Source of the DNA: CAWCPR01 sp963797475 | GTDB lineage: Bacteria; Chloroflexota; Anaerolineae; Anaerolineales; UBA4823 | Reading direction: 5' to 3' | Length of the DNA: 64,000 nt | Assembly (NCBI GenBank): GCA_963797475.1 | Contig: CAWCPR010000003.1 | Span: forward strand, 434,001 to 498,000 | Shown here: positions 52,563-61,251 of the stretch, piece after piece | How the letters are laid out: the number at the start of each line of letters is the position of its first letter | Numbering within the stretch: the stretch's first letter is position 1 | Translations under genes and position numbers: made by a program | The notes under the pieces: model-generated | Databases searched by the model: none | Seen by the model: only the letters and a program-made list of their open reading frames with translations | What the model was told of the DNA's origin: nothing

Positions 52563-52617
52563 TTGGATGCTCCGGCATGTGGGGGAATCCCAGGCAGATC
52601 CAAACCTTAGGAAAAAA

Positions 52618-53544
52618 ATGCCCTCTTCTTATCTTTTCCTGAATGGCTTACGCTTCCATTATCTTTTCTGGAACCGGGAAGACGCGGGGAAGCCGGTCGT
52701 CCTGCTGCATGGACTCGCTTCGAACGCGCGCATCTGGGAAAAAGTGGCGCCTTACCTGGTCCAGGGTGGCCTGGCTCCCCTGGCGCCGGACCTGCGAGGG
52801 CACGGCCTGACGGACAAACCGGACGGGGATTACGGTTTCGAAACGCATTTGCGTGACCTGCTGGCGCTCCTGGATGCCTGGGAAGTCGAACGGCCACTGC
52901 TGGTAGGGCATTCATGGGGGGCGATGGTGGCTTTAGACTATGCTTCCCGCTTCATTGTGGGGCAGCGTGCGCCATCCGGAGTCGTCCTGGTGGACGGAGG
53001 CATGAGCCAATTGGATGATGCGCCGGACGCCTCCTGGGAACAAGTACAGGAACGTTTGAAGCCGCCGCGGCTGGCCGGTTGGAAGCTCTCGACTTTCCTG
53101 GAAAGGTTGAAGGATGGGCAAAGCGGGTGGCAGCCGGATGACCAGGCGATCTCTATCCTTCTGTCCAATTTCGACATTATTGAAGAGCGATCGCTGGAAG
53201 ACGAAACCATCGCCCCGCGATTAAGCTTCGAGCGTCATATGCAGATCGTGGGCGCGATGTGGGAATTTAAAACTTACGAGCGCTACCGGCGGCTGAACTG
53301 CCCGGTTTTGATGGTACCGGCCAGGCCGCCGGGGTCAAACAACCCACAAATCAAAGATCATTTGGCCCTCAAACAAAAAGGGATCCAGCAGGCCCAGACA
53401 ATCATTCGGGATTTACAGGTGCATTGGATGTCAGACACCATCCACGACATCCCGCTCCAAAGGCCGGCTGAATTGGGGGAGCTGATCCTGAATTTTAGCG
53501 AAAGATTAGAAGCAGAACAAGCCGGTAAACCATCTTCCGATTGA
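52618..53544 (+). CDS. Alpha/beta hydrolase
   Basis: About 308 residues; ATG 52618 follows AGGA (52609-52612), discarding a 17-residue extension. VVLLHGLASNARIWEKV is the oxyanion region, LVGHSWGAMVALDYAS has the nucleophile Ser, and SDTIHDIPLQRPAELGELIL the catalytic His. DLRGHGLTDKPDGDYGFETH is typical of epoxide hydrolase/haloalkane/ester hydrolases. Follows gatB by 55 bases on the same strand. Substrate unknown. Confidence 0.87.
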   Translation: MPSSYLFLNGLRFHYLFWNREDAGKPVVLLHGLASNARIWEKVAPYLVQGGLAPLAPDLRGHGLTDKPDGDYGFETHLRDLLALLDAWEVERPLLVGHSWGAMVALDYASRFIVGQRAPSGVVLVDGGMSQLDDAPDASWEQVQERLKPPRLAGWKLSTFLERLKDGQSGWQPDDQAISILLSNFDIIEERSLEDETIAPRLSFERHMQIVGAMWEFKTYERYRRLNCPVLMVPARPPGSNNPQIKDHLALKQKGIQQAQTIIRDLQVHWMSDTIHDIPLQRPAELGELILNFSERLEAEQAGKPSSD

Positions 53545-53569
53545 ATCGAAAAAGCGTGGGTTTATTAAC

Positions 53570-54025
53570 ATGGTCATTTTCCGCCCTGCAACAAAGGAAG
53601 ATTTTCCTGCAATCCGTGCGTTGATTCACACAGAAAAAATCAACCCGATGGGGTTGGATTGGCGGCATTTCATCGTCGCTATCGCAAATCATGATGAATT
53701 CATCGGTTGTGGGCAAATAAAGCTTCACGGCGATGGGTCGCAGGAGCTGGCCTCTATAGCAGTTATAAAAAGGTGGCGTAGGCAGGGGATAGCCACCAGG
53801 ATCATCGAGAATTTATTAGGAGGTGTTGAAACCCCAATTTACCTGACCTGCCGTGCCAGTCTGGGAGGTTTTTACCAAAAATTCGGTTTCCGTACGGTCC
53901 AGATCGATGAGATGTCCCCGTATTTCCGGCGGGTAAGCCGGCTCGCAAAAGCACTTGGGGTGATCCTGCGAATGGAAGAAAGCTTGCTCGTCATGCTCCT
54001 TGAACCCGGCGGCACGCCTGTCTGA
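53570..54025 (+). CDS. GNAT-family N-acetyltransferase
   Basis: A 151-residue acetyltransferase. FRPATKEDFPAIRALIH is the first strand-helix, ELASIAVIKRWRRQGIATRI has the RRQGIA acetyl-CoA pyrophosphate loop, and LGGFYQKFGFRTVQ is the typical C-terminal segment. The acceptor is unknown. It follows the hydrolase by 25 bases; ribosome site weak. Convergent to the GMC gene with 50 bases between. Confidence 0.85.
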   Translation: MVIFRPATKEDFPAIRALIHTEKINPMGLDWRHFIVAIANHDEFIGCGQIKLHGDGSQELASIAVIKRWRRQGIATRIIENLLGGVETPIYLTCRASLGGFYQKFGFRTVQIDEMSPYFRRVSRLAKALGVILRMEESLLVMLLEPGGTPV

Positions 54026-54075
54026 ATCGGAATAGAAAATGGGGAAACATTTGGATTTCCTAACTTTCCAAAGAA

Positions 54076-55764
54076 TTATTTACCCGTAGAGGGCGCCGTA
54101 TCGCCTTTAGGCCTCACTCCAAGCGGCTGTGGTGCAACGAATCCCGGTTTTGTGGATATCCTGCTCATTGCGTATTCCGCCAGGGCTGTGATGGTCAGGC
54201 TTGGGTTCACGCCCGGGTTAGCCGGCATAATCGAACCATCAACAACGTAAAGCCCCGGATAGTTATGGACTTTGAAATCCACGTCCACCACCCCCTGGCT
54301 GTCGTCCAGCCCGATCGGGCAGCCTCCGAGTATATGCGCGGTCATCGAAATATTGAAAAGACCTTCGTTTATCGATCCAGCCGGGATACCGTCGATCTTT
54401 TGGGCAAAATTGCGCGTCACCTGGTGGCCGATATCGATTTTACTGGGGATGGTGCGTTCTGCATCCGGGAAAGAAACCAGGTTTCGGCGGAACAAAGTAA
54501 AAATGCTGCGCCCCAATCGAAGCCGGATGCGGTTGTCTTCGGTCTGCATGACGAGCAAAATGGTTGTGCGCTGCGCCCAGCCAGGAAGAACATGCGTCTT
54601 CAAGAAATCCAAAGGGTGAATGAAAATCTTCGCTATGGTTTTGAAAAAACGCACCCAAATGCTCCCACCCGATTCGACCAACGGACCGGCGAGGAAGCGC
54701 ATCAATGAAGACCCGGCAGGGTAGCGCACCGGCTCGATGTTCGTCACCGGGTCGGCCTGAAAGATCGATGTGATCGCGATCCCTTTCGAGTAATCAGTTT
54801 TCAAGGTGCGGCTGGTTGCTCCTAGCAATGCTTCGCTGTTGGTGCGCACCACATCCCCAAGGCGAGATGAAACCTGCGGCAAGGAGCCAGTGATATCCCG
54901 GCAGCGAAACAATAAGCGCTGGGTGCCGAGCGCTCCAGCCGAGAAAACTACGTTACGTGCGCGCACACGCCATTCTGGTTTAGACAGCAGGGCGGTCGAG
55001 CTGCGACAAAGCAGCTCGTAACGGGCGCCATCCGGCTGGTTCTCTGAGAGCGGACGCACGTCGCGCACTTCACATTCGGCGATGACCTGCGCGCCCCATT
55101 TCTCAGCAAAATACAGGTAATTCTTAACCAGGGTGTTTTTGGCGTTGTAACGGCAACCAACCATGCACCCGCCGCAATGAATACACCCATTGCGCTGCGG
55201 TCCCAACCCGTTAAAATAGGGGTCGGGCACCTGCAGGCCTTCCTTGCCGGCTTCGCCAAAAAATATGCCTACATCCGTGGGTTGAAAAGTAAGCTCGGTT
55301 TTCAATTCGGCCGAGATGTTCTTCAGCACATGATCGGATTCCCACAAACACGGATTGCGGGCCACACCCAGCATGCGGCGAGCCGTTTCATAATGCGGCG
55401 CCAGGACCGACTTCCAATCCGCAAGATGTTTCCAGGCCGGCGCTGCGAACATTTTGTCGTCCGGCTGCATCAGCACATTGGCATATCCCAGGCTGCCTCC
55501 GCCCACTCCGCTTCCATGCAAAGCAAAAACATCCCGGAAGGGGCTGATCTGCAAAATACCAAAGCAGCGCAAACCAGGCGCCCAGATATATTTGAATATG
55601 TTCCAATTGCTTTTAGCAAAATCTTGATCCCGGTAGCGCTTCCCACGTTCCAACACCAAAACGCGATAGCCTTTTTCGGCCAAGCGCATGGCGGAGACGC
55701 TGCCTCCAAAACCTGAGCCGATTACGACGAAATCATAGACCTCGCTCGAATCCGGTGCGTTCAT
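54076..55764 (-). CDS. GMC-family FAD oxidoreductase (cholesterol oxidase-like) with a cysteine cluster
   Basis: A 562-residue flavoenzyme. GGGAGG precedes ATG 55764. VIGSGFGGSVSAMRLAEKGY is the FAD-binding motif. HGSGVGGGSLGYANVL is the second glycine-rich GMC motif. VDGSIMPANPGVNPSLTITA is the C-terminal GMC signature. C194, C197, C200 and C204 form CX2CX2CX3C in NGCIHCGGCMVGCR, resembling an iron-sulfur or metal site, as in the cholesterol-oxidase-like subgroup. It sits downstream of hbd and thiolase genes, so a lipid or sterol-like alcohol substrate is plausible but unproven. Confidence 0.88.
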   Translation of the reverse strand: MNAPDSSEVYDFVVIGSGFGGSVSAMRLAEKGYRVLVLERGKRYRDQDFAKSNWNIFKYIWAPGLRCFGILQISPFRDVFALHGSGVGGGSLGYANVLMQPDDKMFAAPAWKHLADWKSVLAPHYETARRMLGVARNPCLWESDHVLKNISAELKTELTFQPTDVGIFFGEAGKEGLQVPDPYFNGLGPQRNGCIHCGGCMVGCRYNAKNTLVKNYLYFAEKWGAQVIAECEVRDVRPLSENQPDGARYELLCRSSTALLSKPEWRVRARNVVFSAGALGTQRLLFRCRDITGSLPQVSSRLGDVVRTNSEALLGATSRTLKTDYSKGIAITSIFQADPVTNIEPVRYPAGSSLMRFLAGPLVESGGSIWVRFFKTIAKIFIHPLDFLKTHVLPGWAQRTTILLVMQTEDNRIRLRLGRSIFTLFRRNLVSFPDAERTIPSKIDIGHQVTRNFAQKIDGIPAGSINEGLFNISMTAHILGGCPIGLDDSQGVVDVDFKVHNYPGLYVVDGSIMPANPGVNPSLTITALAEYAMSRISTKPGFVAPQPLGVRPKGDTAPSTGK

Positions 55765-55845
55765 GTGCCCTCCCAGAAGATCTGGATGTCCCACCCGACA
55801 GTTGAATAGGCCAGCCCGAATAATTCTCCCCGGAGCCTGCTATCC

Positions 55846-56694
55846 TTAAGTGTAGTTGTAGAACCCTTTCCCCGCCTTCCGCCCCAGGTAGCCGGCATCC
55901 ACCATTTTGCGGAGCAAGTAGGCCGGACGGTATTTATCATCGCCCAGGTCTCGCTGCAGAACTTCCATGACGAAAAGGACAACGTCCAGGCCGACCAGGT
56001 CGCAAAGCTGCAGCGGACCCATCGGGTGGTTCATCCCCAGCTTCATCACGCTGTCGATGGCCTCTACCGTGCCGATCCCTTCTTGAAGCGCGAAAATTGC
56101 CTCGTTGATCATCGGGCACAAGATGCGGTTGGAAATAAACCCGGGAAAATCTTTGGACTCCACCGGCTCCTTGCCCATTTTCTTACAGACGGATAGGATC
56201 GTTTCGAGGGTCACGGTTGAGGTTGCCAGGCCTGGAATCACTTCGACCAGGCGCATTAATGGCACCGGGTTCATAAAATGCATCCCGATCACTTGCTCAG
56301 GGCGGTGAGTGGCTGCGGCGATCTTGGTAATGCTGATCGACGACGTGTTCGAAGCCAGGATAATGCCTGGGCGGGCCAATCTGTCCAGCTCAGCGAAGAT
56401 CTTCAATTTCAACTCGCTGTTTTCAGTGGCCGCCTCAATTACCAGATCCGCTTCGGGCAGCATCTCCAGGCCGGTCGTGGTTTGAATCGCCTGACCCGCT
56501 TCTTTCTGTTCCGAGGTGATCTGGCCTTTGCTGGCTAATTTCTCCAAGGACCTGAGGATCGTCGCCTGAGCGCGTTCCAACTGCTCCGGAGACACATCCA
56601 TCATGGTAACCTGGTAGCCGGAGGTGGCAGCATTCTGGGCGATCCCATTCCCCATCGTCCCGGCGCCAACCACAAAAATTTTATGGATGTCCAT
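55846..56694 (-). CDS. 3-hydroxybutyryl/3-hydroxyacyl-CoA dehydrogenase
   Basis: A 282-residue NAD(P) enzyme. KIFVVGAGTMGNGIAQNAAT is the Rossmann motif (GAGTMG). IGMHFMNPVPLMRLVEVIPG contains the catalytic His and the substrate motif, and KDFPGFISNRILCPMINEA is the family's second signature. AGGAGAG precedes ATG 56694; a 14-residue extension is dropped. Located 72 bases after thiolase. Works in beta-oxidation or butyrate formation. Confidence 0.95.
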   Translation of the reverse strand: MDIHKIFVVGAGTMGNGIAQNAATSGYQVTMMDVSPEQLERAQATILRSLEKLASKGQITSEQKEAGQAIQTTTGLEMLPEADLVIEAATENSELKLKIFAELDRLARPGIILASNTSSISITKIAAATHRPEQVIGMHFMNPVPLMRLVEVIPGLATSTVTLETILSVCKKMGKEPVESKDFPGFISNRILCPMINEAIFALQEGIGTVEAIDSVMKLGMNHPMGPLQLCDLVGLDVVLFVMEVLQRDLGDDKYRPAYLLRKMVDAGYLGRKAGKGFYNYT

Positions 56695-56766
56695 TGCGCT
56701 CTCCTGCGGCAAAGCCGCACCGCTCAATGCCCTCAATGCTTTTTAATTTCAATTTCTGCTAAAAGA

Positions 56767-57978
56767 TCATTCAATCTCGACTGCCAGAGCAACGGCTTCG
56801 GCGCCGCCCAGGCAAAGAGAGGCGATTCCCCGTTTTAGCCCGCGATCCTTTAATGCGAAAATCAAGGTGGTCAGCACGCGCGCCCCACTGGCGCCGATCG
56901 GGTGCCCAAGAGCGATTGCGCCACCATTGACGTTCACTTTCTCCCATCGCCAACCCATATCCGCCAATGCGTAGCCGTTTGCCAGCGCCTGGGCTGCAAA
57001 AGCCTCGTTCAATTCGATCAGGTCAACGTCTGCTAATGTCCAACCGACCTTGTCCAGTAACCGGGGCATTGCTTTGGAGGGGGCGTCGAATAGATACTTG
57101 GGAGCAACAGCAGCCTGGGCATAGCCTACGATGCGCGCCAGAGGCTTCAATCCCAGCCTCTCTGCCAGGGCGCGATCGGCGACCACCAGCGCGGCCGCGC
57201 CGTCGTTTAAGCCGGGCGCATTTCCAGCAGTGACTTTCCCTTCTTTCTGGAATGCGGGCTTAAGCTTATTCAGCGACTCCAAGGAAGTGTCTCGGCGGAA
57301 AGTCTCATCCGTGTCAAAAACGGTCACCTCACCTCTTCGACCTGCAATCTCAACAGGCACAATCTCCGCTTTGAATTTCCCGGCGTCATTGGCTGCGACA
57401 GCTTTCTGATGGCTGGCGAGTGCAAACTCATCCATCGCCTGGCGGCTGACTTCATATTCCTGGGCGATAAACTCGGCAGCATCTCCCATGCTCCAATCCT
57501 CAAAAGGGTCCCATAAGCCATCTTTGATCAAGGCATCGGTTAATTGGGCGTGGCCGTAACGCAGACCACCGGTCCGTCCGTCGACGAGGAAAGGTGTGCG
57601 GCTCATGTTTTCCATCCCGCCGCTAACATACAGCTCTCCGTCGCCGGCTTTTACAGCCTGGGCAGCCAGCATCACAGCCTTCAGACCCGATCCACAAACT
57701 TTATTGACCGTCGTGGCGCCTACGCTTTCTGGCAGCTCACCGAAAATAGCTGCCTGTCGCGCCGGGTTTTGACCCAGGCCGGCGGATACGACATTCCCCA
57801 TGATGACTTCACTGATCGCCAAAGGATCCGGGATGCCAGCCCGCTCGACCGCCGCCCGCACGACGATAGCGCCCAGCCTGGGCGCCGGGATGCCGCTCAA
57901 ACTGCCTTGAAAACGCCCTATCGGGGTCCGAACAGCGCTAAGGATCACTGCTTCGGCATGGTTAGATCTGGAATTCAT
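56767..57978 (-). CDS. Acetyl-CoA acetyltransferase (thiolase)
   Basis: A 403-residue thiolase II-type enzyme. The acylated cysteine is C95 (VNKVCGSGLKAV); the second catalytic pair is seen in ALGHPIGASGARVL (His) and SLCLGGAEAVAL (Cys). AGGAGG precedes ATG 57978. It cleaves or forms acetoacetyl-CoA and sits at the head of the beta-oxidation-like cluster with hbd and GMC genes. Confidence 0.95.
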   Translation of the reverse strand: MNSRSNHAEAVILSAVRTPIGRFQGSLSGIPAPRLGAIVVRAAVERAGIPDPLAISEVIMGNVVSAGLGQNPARQAAIFGELPESVGATTVNKVCGSGLKAVMLAAQAVKAGDGELYVSGGMENMSRTPFLVDGRTGGLRYGHAQLTDALIKDGLWDPFEDWSMGDAAEFIAQEYEVSRQAMDEFALASHQKAVAANDAGKFKAEIVPVEIAGRRGEVTVFDTDETFRRDTSLESLNKLKPAFQKEGKVTAGNAPGLNDGAAALVVADRALAERLGLKPLARIVGYAQAAVAPKYLFDAPSKAMPRLLDKVGWTLADVDLIELNEAFAAQALANGYALADMGWRWEKVNVNGGAIALGHPIGASGARVLTTLIFALKDRGLKRGIASLCLGGAEAVALAVEIE

Positions 57979-58005
57979 AGACTGCCTCCTTCAAGATACC
58001 ATAAA

Positions 58006-58482
58006 CTACTGCCAGCCTGCCATTACCCGATGATAAGTATCTTCCAGAGACTCCGGCAGAACGCGCGTTTCGGCCAACGAAGACATGAAGTTGGTATCAC
58101 CGCCCCAACGAGGCACCACATGCAAATGAATGTGCTCTGTAATACCGGCTCCGGCTGCCTCCCCAATATTCATCCCCAGGTTAAACCCCTGAGGGTGGTA
58201 AATCGCCTCCAACACCTGGGTTGCCTGGTTGGTCAACTCCATGATTTCGGACCGCGTGACAGGATCCAAATCCCCCAGCGACGAGCGATGAACCTGCGGC
58301 ACAACCATCAGGTGACCGCTGGTATACGGGTAGCGGTTAAGGATAACGAATGACTTGCTGCCACGAGCGATGATCAAGTTTTCCGGCCCATCGACCTGGG
58401 AAAGCGCTTCGCAAAAAACGCAGCCCGTCTTATTTTTCGTATTTTCGATGTATTTCATACGCCACGGAGACCAAATGTAATG
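58006..58482 (-). CDS. HIT-family (Ap4A phosphorylase/FHIT-like) protein
   Basis: About 158 residues. GITEHIHLHVVPRW carries the histidine triad HxHxH. The N-terminal LHYIWSPWRMKYI and CVFCEAL (Cys pair) are typical of the bacterial FHIT-like branch. Two TTG starts are possible; the one at 58482 has GGAG 8 bases upstream and gives the usual N-terminus, whereas TTG 58512 has none. It cleaves nucleoside phosphates or adenylylated compounds. It may share the transcript with thiolase, 27 bases away. Confidence 0.87.
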   Translation of the reverse strand, partial: HYIWSPWRMKYIENTKNKTGCVFCEALSQVDGPENLIIARGSKSFVILNRYPYTSGHLMVVPQVHRSSLGDLDPVTRSEIMELTNQATQVLEAIYHPQGFNLGMNIGEAAGAGITEHIHLHVVPRWGGDTNFMSSLAETRVLPESLEDTYHRVMAGWQ

Positions 58483-58552
58483 CAATTGATTCGCTCCAGA
58501 ACCTTTATTCAATTGTATTTATTGTAGCAAATAATCCACTTTCCTGGAATAG

Positions 58553-58581
58553 TTGACAACCATCCCGAAGCAGAGTATCCT
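58553..58581 (+). promoter_or_regulatory. Candidate sigma-70 promoter for xseA
   Basis: TTGACA (58553-58558), 17-base spacer, TATCCT (58576-58581), within the 168-base divergent gap between HIT and xseA. The leader would be about 60 bases. Confidence 0.6.
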
Positions 58582-58650
58582 CATTTTCTCATCATCAAAA
58601 AACCGGCGGCGGAGGGTAACAAACCCACGGCGCCTGACACCCGTGTCTCC

Positions 58651-59883
58651 ATGTCACAAATTCCCCTTATCGAAAATCCATTTTGGTCGGTGAGCGAGCT
58701 AACTCGCTACCTGCGCGACCTGCTGGAAAGCGACCACAATCTGCAAGACCTGTGGGTTCAAGGAGAAATCTCCAATCTTTCCAGACCCACGTCAGGGCAT
58801 ATGTATTTCACACTGAAAGATAGCAATGCCTCGCTGCGCTGCGTCATGTGGCGCAATGCTGTAAACCGTCTGTTGGCCCTGCCACGTGAAGGTGAGGCGG
58901 TTGAGGTGCATGGCAGCGTTAACGTGTACGAAGCCGCAGGTCAATACCAGCTCTATGCGGATCTTCTCCGCCCAGCCGGCGAGGGAGCGTTATACCAGGA
59001 ATTTCTGCGCCTGAAGGCACGCCTGGAAGCGGAGGGGTTGTTTGATTCCGAGCGCAAACGCCCGATTCCACGCTGGCCGCAACGCATTGGAATCGTCACC
59101 TCCCCGACCGGAGCAGCCATTCGAGATATGTTGAATACGCTCCAACGCCGCTATCCAATCCTTGAAGTGATCCTGGCCCCAACCCGGGTACAGGGCGAAG
59201 ATGCGCCGCCAGGCATCGTGGATGCGATTGAGAAGCTGAACCGGATGGTCGAACCGGATCTGATTCTGGTTGGGCGCGGCGGCGGCTCAATCGAAGACTT
59301 ATGGGCTTTCAACGACGAACGCGTGGCGCGCGCTATCGCTGCCTCACTGGCGCCGGTCATCAGCGGAGTCGGGCACGAAACTGATTTTACAATAGCCGAT
59401 TTCGTCTCCGACCTGCGCGCCCCCACCCCAACTGCCGCAGCCGAGCTGGCAACACCCAACCGGGCTGACCTGCTGGTCTCGATAAACGATCTGGAACAAC
59501 GATTGAACCGCGCCCTCCAGGGGGTTATCAACGACCAGCGCTGGCAGCTAAACCGAATTGAAAACCGCCTGGCGCTGAATTCGCCCGGATCCTTCATTCG
59601 CTCAGACCGGCAGCGTCTGGACGACTTGACTCGCCGGGCCGCCATGATCTTCGACCACAAATTGAGACTCCGGACAACTCGATTAACAGGATTGGAGCAG
59701 CGCCTCGAGTCACTAAATCCTCAGGCAGTTCTTCGGCGAGGCTTTGCCATCGTCTCCCACACAGACGGGCGTATTGTACGCAGCGTACATCAGGTGGCGG
59801 TCGGGGATGCTCTGAATGTGCGCCTCGAAGATGGCCAATTTGGCGTAAATGTCGACGTTTACAATGAAGCGCCTCAAGAATAA
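58651..59883 (+). CDS. xseA: Exodeoxyribonuclease VII large subunit
   Basis: A 410-residue nuclease subunit. The N-terminal OB fold contains WSVSELTRYLRDLLE, WVQGEISNLSRPTSGHMYFT and LKDSNASLRCVMW. The catalytic core has IGIVTSPTGAAIRDMLNTLQ, ILVGRGGGSIEDLWAFNDE and VISGVGHETDFTIADFVSDL (GHETD). A shorter helical arm than in E. coli XseA (456) and a terminal YNEAPQE complete it. With XseB (60362) it degrades single-stranded DNA in repair. Its stop overlaps the ATG of the membrane gene inserted between the two subunits. Confidence 0.96.
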   Translation: MSQIPLIENPFWSVSELTRYLRDLLESDHNLQDLWVQGEISNLSRPTSGHMYFTLKDSNASLRCVMWRNAVNRLLALPREGEAVEVHGSVNVYEAAGQYQLYADLLRPAGEGALYQEFLRLKARLEAEGLFDSERKRPIPRWPQRIGIVTSPTGAAIRDMLNTLQRRYPILEVILAPTRVQGEDAPPGIVDAIEKLNRMVEPDLILVGRGGGSIEDLWAFNDERVARAIAASLAPVISGVGHETDFTIADFVSDLRAPTPTAAAELATPNRADLLVSINDLEQRLNRALQGVINDQRWQLNRIENRLALNSPGSFIRSDRQRLDDLTRRAAMIFDHKLRLRTTRLTGLEQRLESLNPQAVLRRGFAIVSHTDGRIVRSVHQVAVGDALNVRLEDGQFGVNVDVYNEAPQE

Positions 59884-60359
59884 TGACGATGGAAGATTCC
59901 CCTGCACTTACCCTTGAACAAAGCGAAAGGCTTACCTTGTTAGCCCATGACGTCAACCAGGAGCTGGAAACTGCCGGACAGAGTGGAGCCACCCATGCTT
60001 TCAACCTGGGTTGCTATGTCGGGCTGATTCCAGCCGGAATCCTGGTACTTGTCGTTTTGGTTTTAACTCGGGGCAGCATACTTTCCGCGGTCGTGATTTC
60101 CTTGCTGGCGCTGCTTGGTATCGTAGGTTTTGCTAACCTGGCTGCTTATACCGCAAAAGCAAAGGCAATTGATCGCATTTACCAGGAAAAAGTAAACCCC
60201 GAAATTCAACGTACGCTTCAATCGCTGAACATCACCCGCCTGGGTTTCGACAACCTGGCCAGCCAGGTGCTTCCCCAGGACGCTGTATTACGCACTTATT
60301 TATCAACCCCACTCCAGGACCCAGAAGACCAGGAGCGAGATTTGTCTGCCGAGGAATAA
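59883..60359 (+). CDS. Two-helix membrane protein between xseA and xseB
   Basis: 158 residues; the ATG overlaps the xseA stop (TAATG), so it is coupled. Two membrane helices (about 43-60 and 64-85) separate a Glu-rich N-terminus from a helical cytosolic tail ending in PEDQERDLSAEE. No motif is recognised. xseB begins 2 bases after its stop, so the three genes form one tight unit. A membrane protein inside the ExoVII operon is unusual; no role can be assigned. Confidence 0.7.
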   Translation: MTMEDSPALTLEQSERLTLLAHDVNQELETAGQSGATHAFNLGCYVGLIPAGILVLVVLVLTRGSILSAVVISLLALLGIVGFANLAAYTAKAKAIDRIYQEKVNPEIQRTLQSLNITRLGFDNLASQVLPQDAVLRTYLSTPLQDPEDQERDLSAEE

Positions 60360-60361
60360 AT

Positions 60362-60616
60362 ATGCCGGAAGAACCTTCAAAAAAAACCCGTGAGTTTACC
60401 CCGGTTGAGCAATTAACTTATGAACAAGCGCTAAGTGAGCTCGAGGCGATCGTCAGCGCGATGGAATCGGAAGAGCAGTCTTTGGAAAGCGCTCTGGCAT
60501 TGTTCGAGCGCGGCCAGATTCTCTCGCATTACTGCGCTGATTTGTTAGACAGGGCTGAGCTTAAAGTTCAACAGATTTCGGGAGAGGACCTGGTGGATTT
60601 CAATCTTCAGCCGTGA
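60362..60616 (+). CDS. xseB: Exodeoxyribonuclease VII small subunit
   Basis: 84 residues. LTYEQALSELEAIVSAMESE and the following heptad ALALFERGQILSHYCADLLD are the XseB helical hairpin. It binds the long arm of XseA. ATG 60362 lies 2 bases after the membrane protein's stop. Confidence 0.93.
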   Translation: MPEEPSKKTREFTPVEQLTYEQALSELEAIVSAMESEEQSLESALALFERGQILSHYCADLLDRAELKVQQISGEDLVDFNLQP

Positions 60617-60780
60617 GTCTGTTCACCCAGATCCGCAAAAAATCAGCCTGAAGTCGATCCGATGAAACCATCATCGCTGCCATCTACAGTTTCTGCGCCG
60701 CGTGCAATTCTATGGCGCCCTCCCGAATCAAGCTCAGGTATTCCAGCCGCGCTTCGGCCATTCGACCTTCTGAAGATCTT

Positions 60781-61233
60781 ATGGATTTGACGAAACTATT
60801 CAGCAACCAGGTTTTGATTGCTTCTCTTGGCGCCTGGGGCCTGGCACAGATTATTAAAGTCCCGCTTGAATATATCCGTACCCGCCGGTGGAACTGGGCC
60901 CTTCTTTTAAGCGCCGGCGGTATGCCAAGCTCCCACTCAGCGCTGGTAGCCTCCGGGGCGCATGCAGTCGGTTTATACATAGGTTTCGATTCTCCCCTTT
61001 TTGCTCTTTCCGTGATCCTGGCAATGGTCGTCATTTACGACGCGACCGGAATCCGGCGCCAGGCGGGCAGGCACGCTGCTCTCATCAACGCCATGATCAA
61101 CGACCTGACCAGCGGCCATCCGTTGAGGGAAGAGCACCTGCGTGAAGTACTCGGCCATACCCCTATCCAGGTGTTAGCCGGCACATTGATGGGGATTCTG
61201 GTCGCCCAATTGGTGTGGATGATGTGGCATTAG
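60781..61233 (+). CDS. DUF212 (divergent PAP2-like) membrane protein
   Basis: About 150 residues. SAGGMPSSHSALVASGAHAV contains the SxSxxx-H-like motif GGMPSSHSA of the DUF212/divergent PAP2 family, and IYDATGIRRQAGRHAALIN the second signature. Three to four membrane helices. ATG 60781 gives the typical family N-terminus; an ATG at 60712 adds 23 unlikely residues. The 164 bases after xseB hold nothing else recognised. The function is not settled; plant and bacterial relatives are uncharacterised. Confidence 0.87.
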   Translation: MDLTKLFSNQVLIASLGAWGLAQIIKVPLEYIRTRRWNWALLLSAGGMPSSHSALVASGAHAVGLYIGFDSPLFALSVILAMVVIYDATGIRRQAGRHAALINAMINDLTSGHPLREEHLREVLGHTPIQVLAGTLMGILVAQLVWMMWH

Positions 61234-61251
61234 CCGCCTGGGATGGCGATC

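Noticed and set aside
52567..52617. Upstream TTG start for the alpha/beta hydrolase
   Set aside because: It adds 17 residues not typical of the family; ATG 52618 has a spaced AGGA.
60684..61034. Minus-strand ORF of 116 residues across the xseB-DUF212 gap
   Set aside because: Its C-terminus looks protein-like, but two thirds of it is antisense to the clear DUF212 gene and it has no visible start signals.
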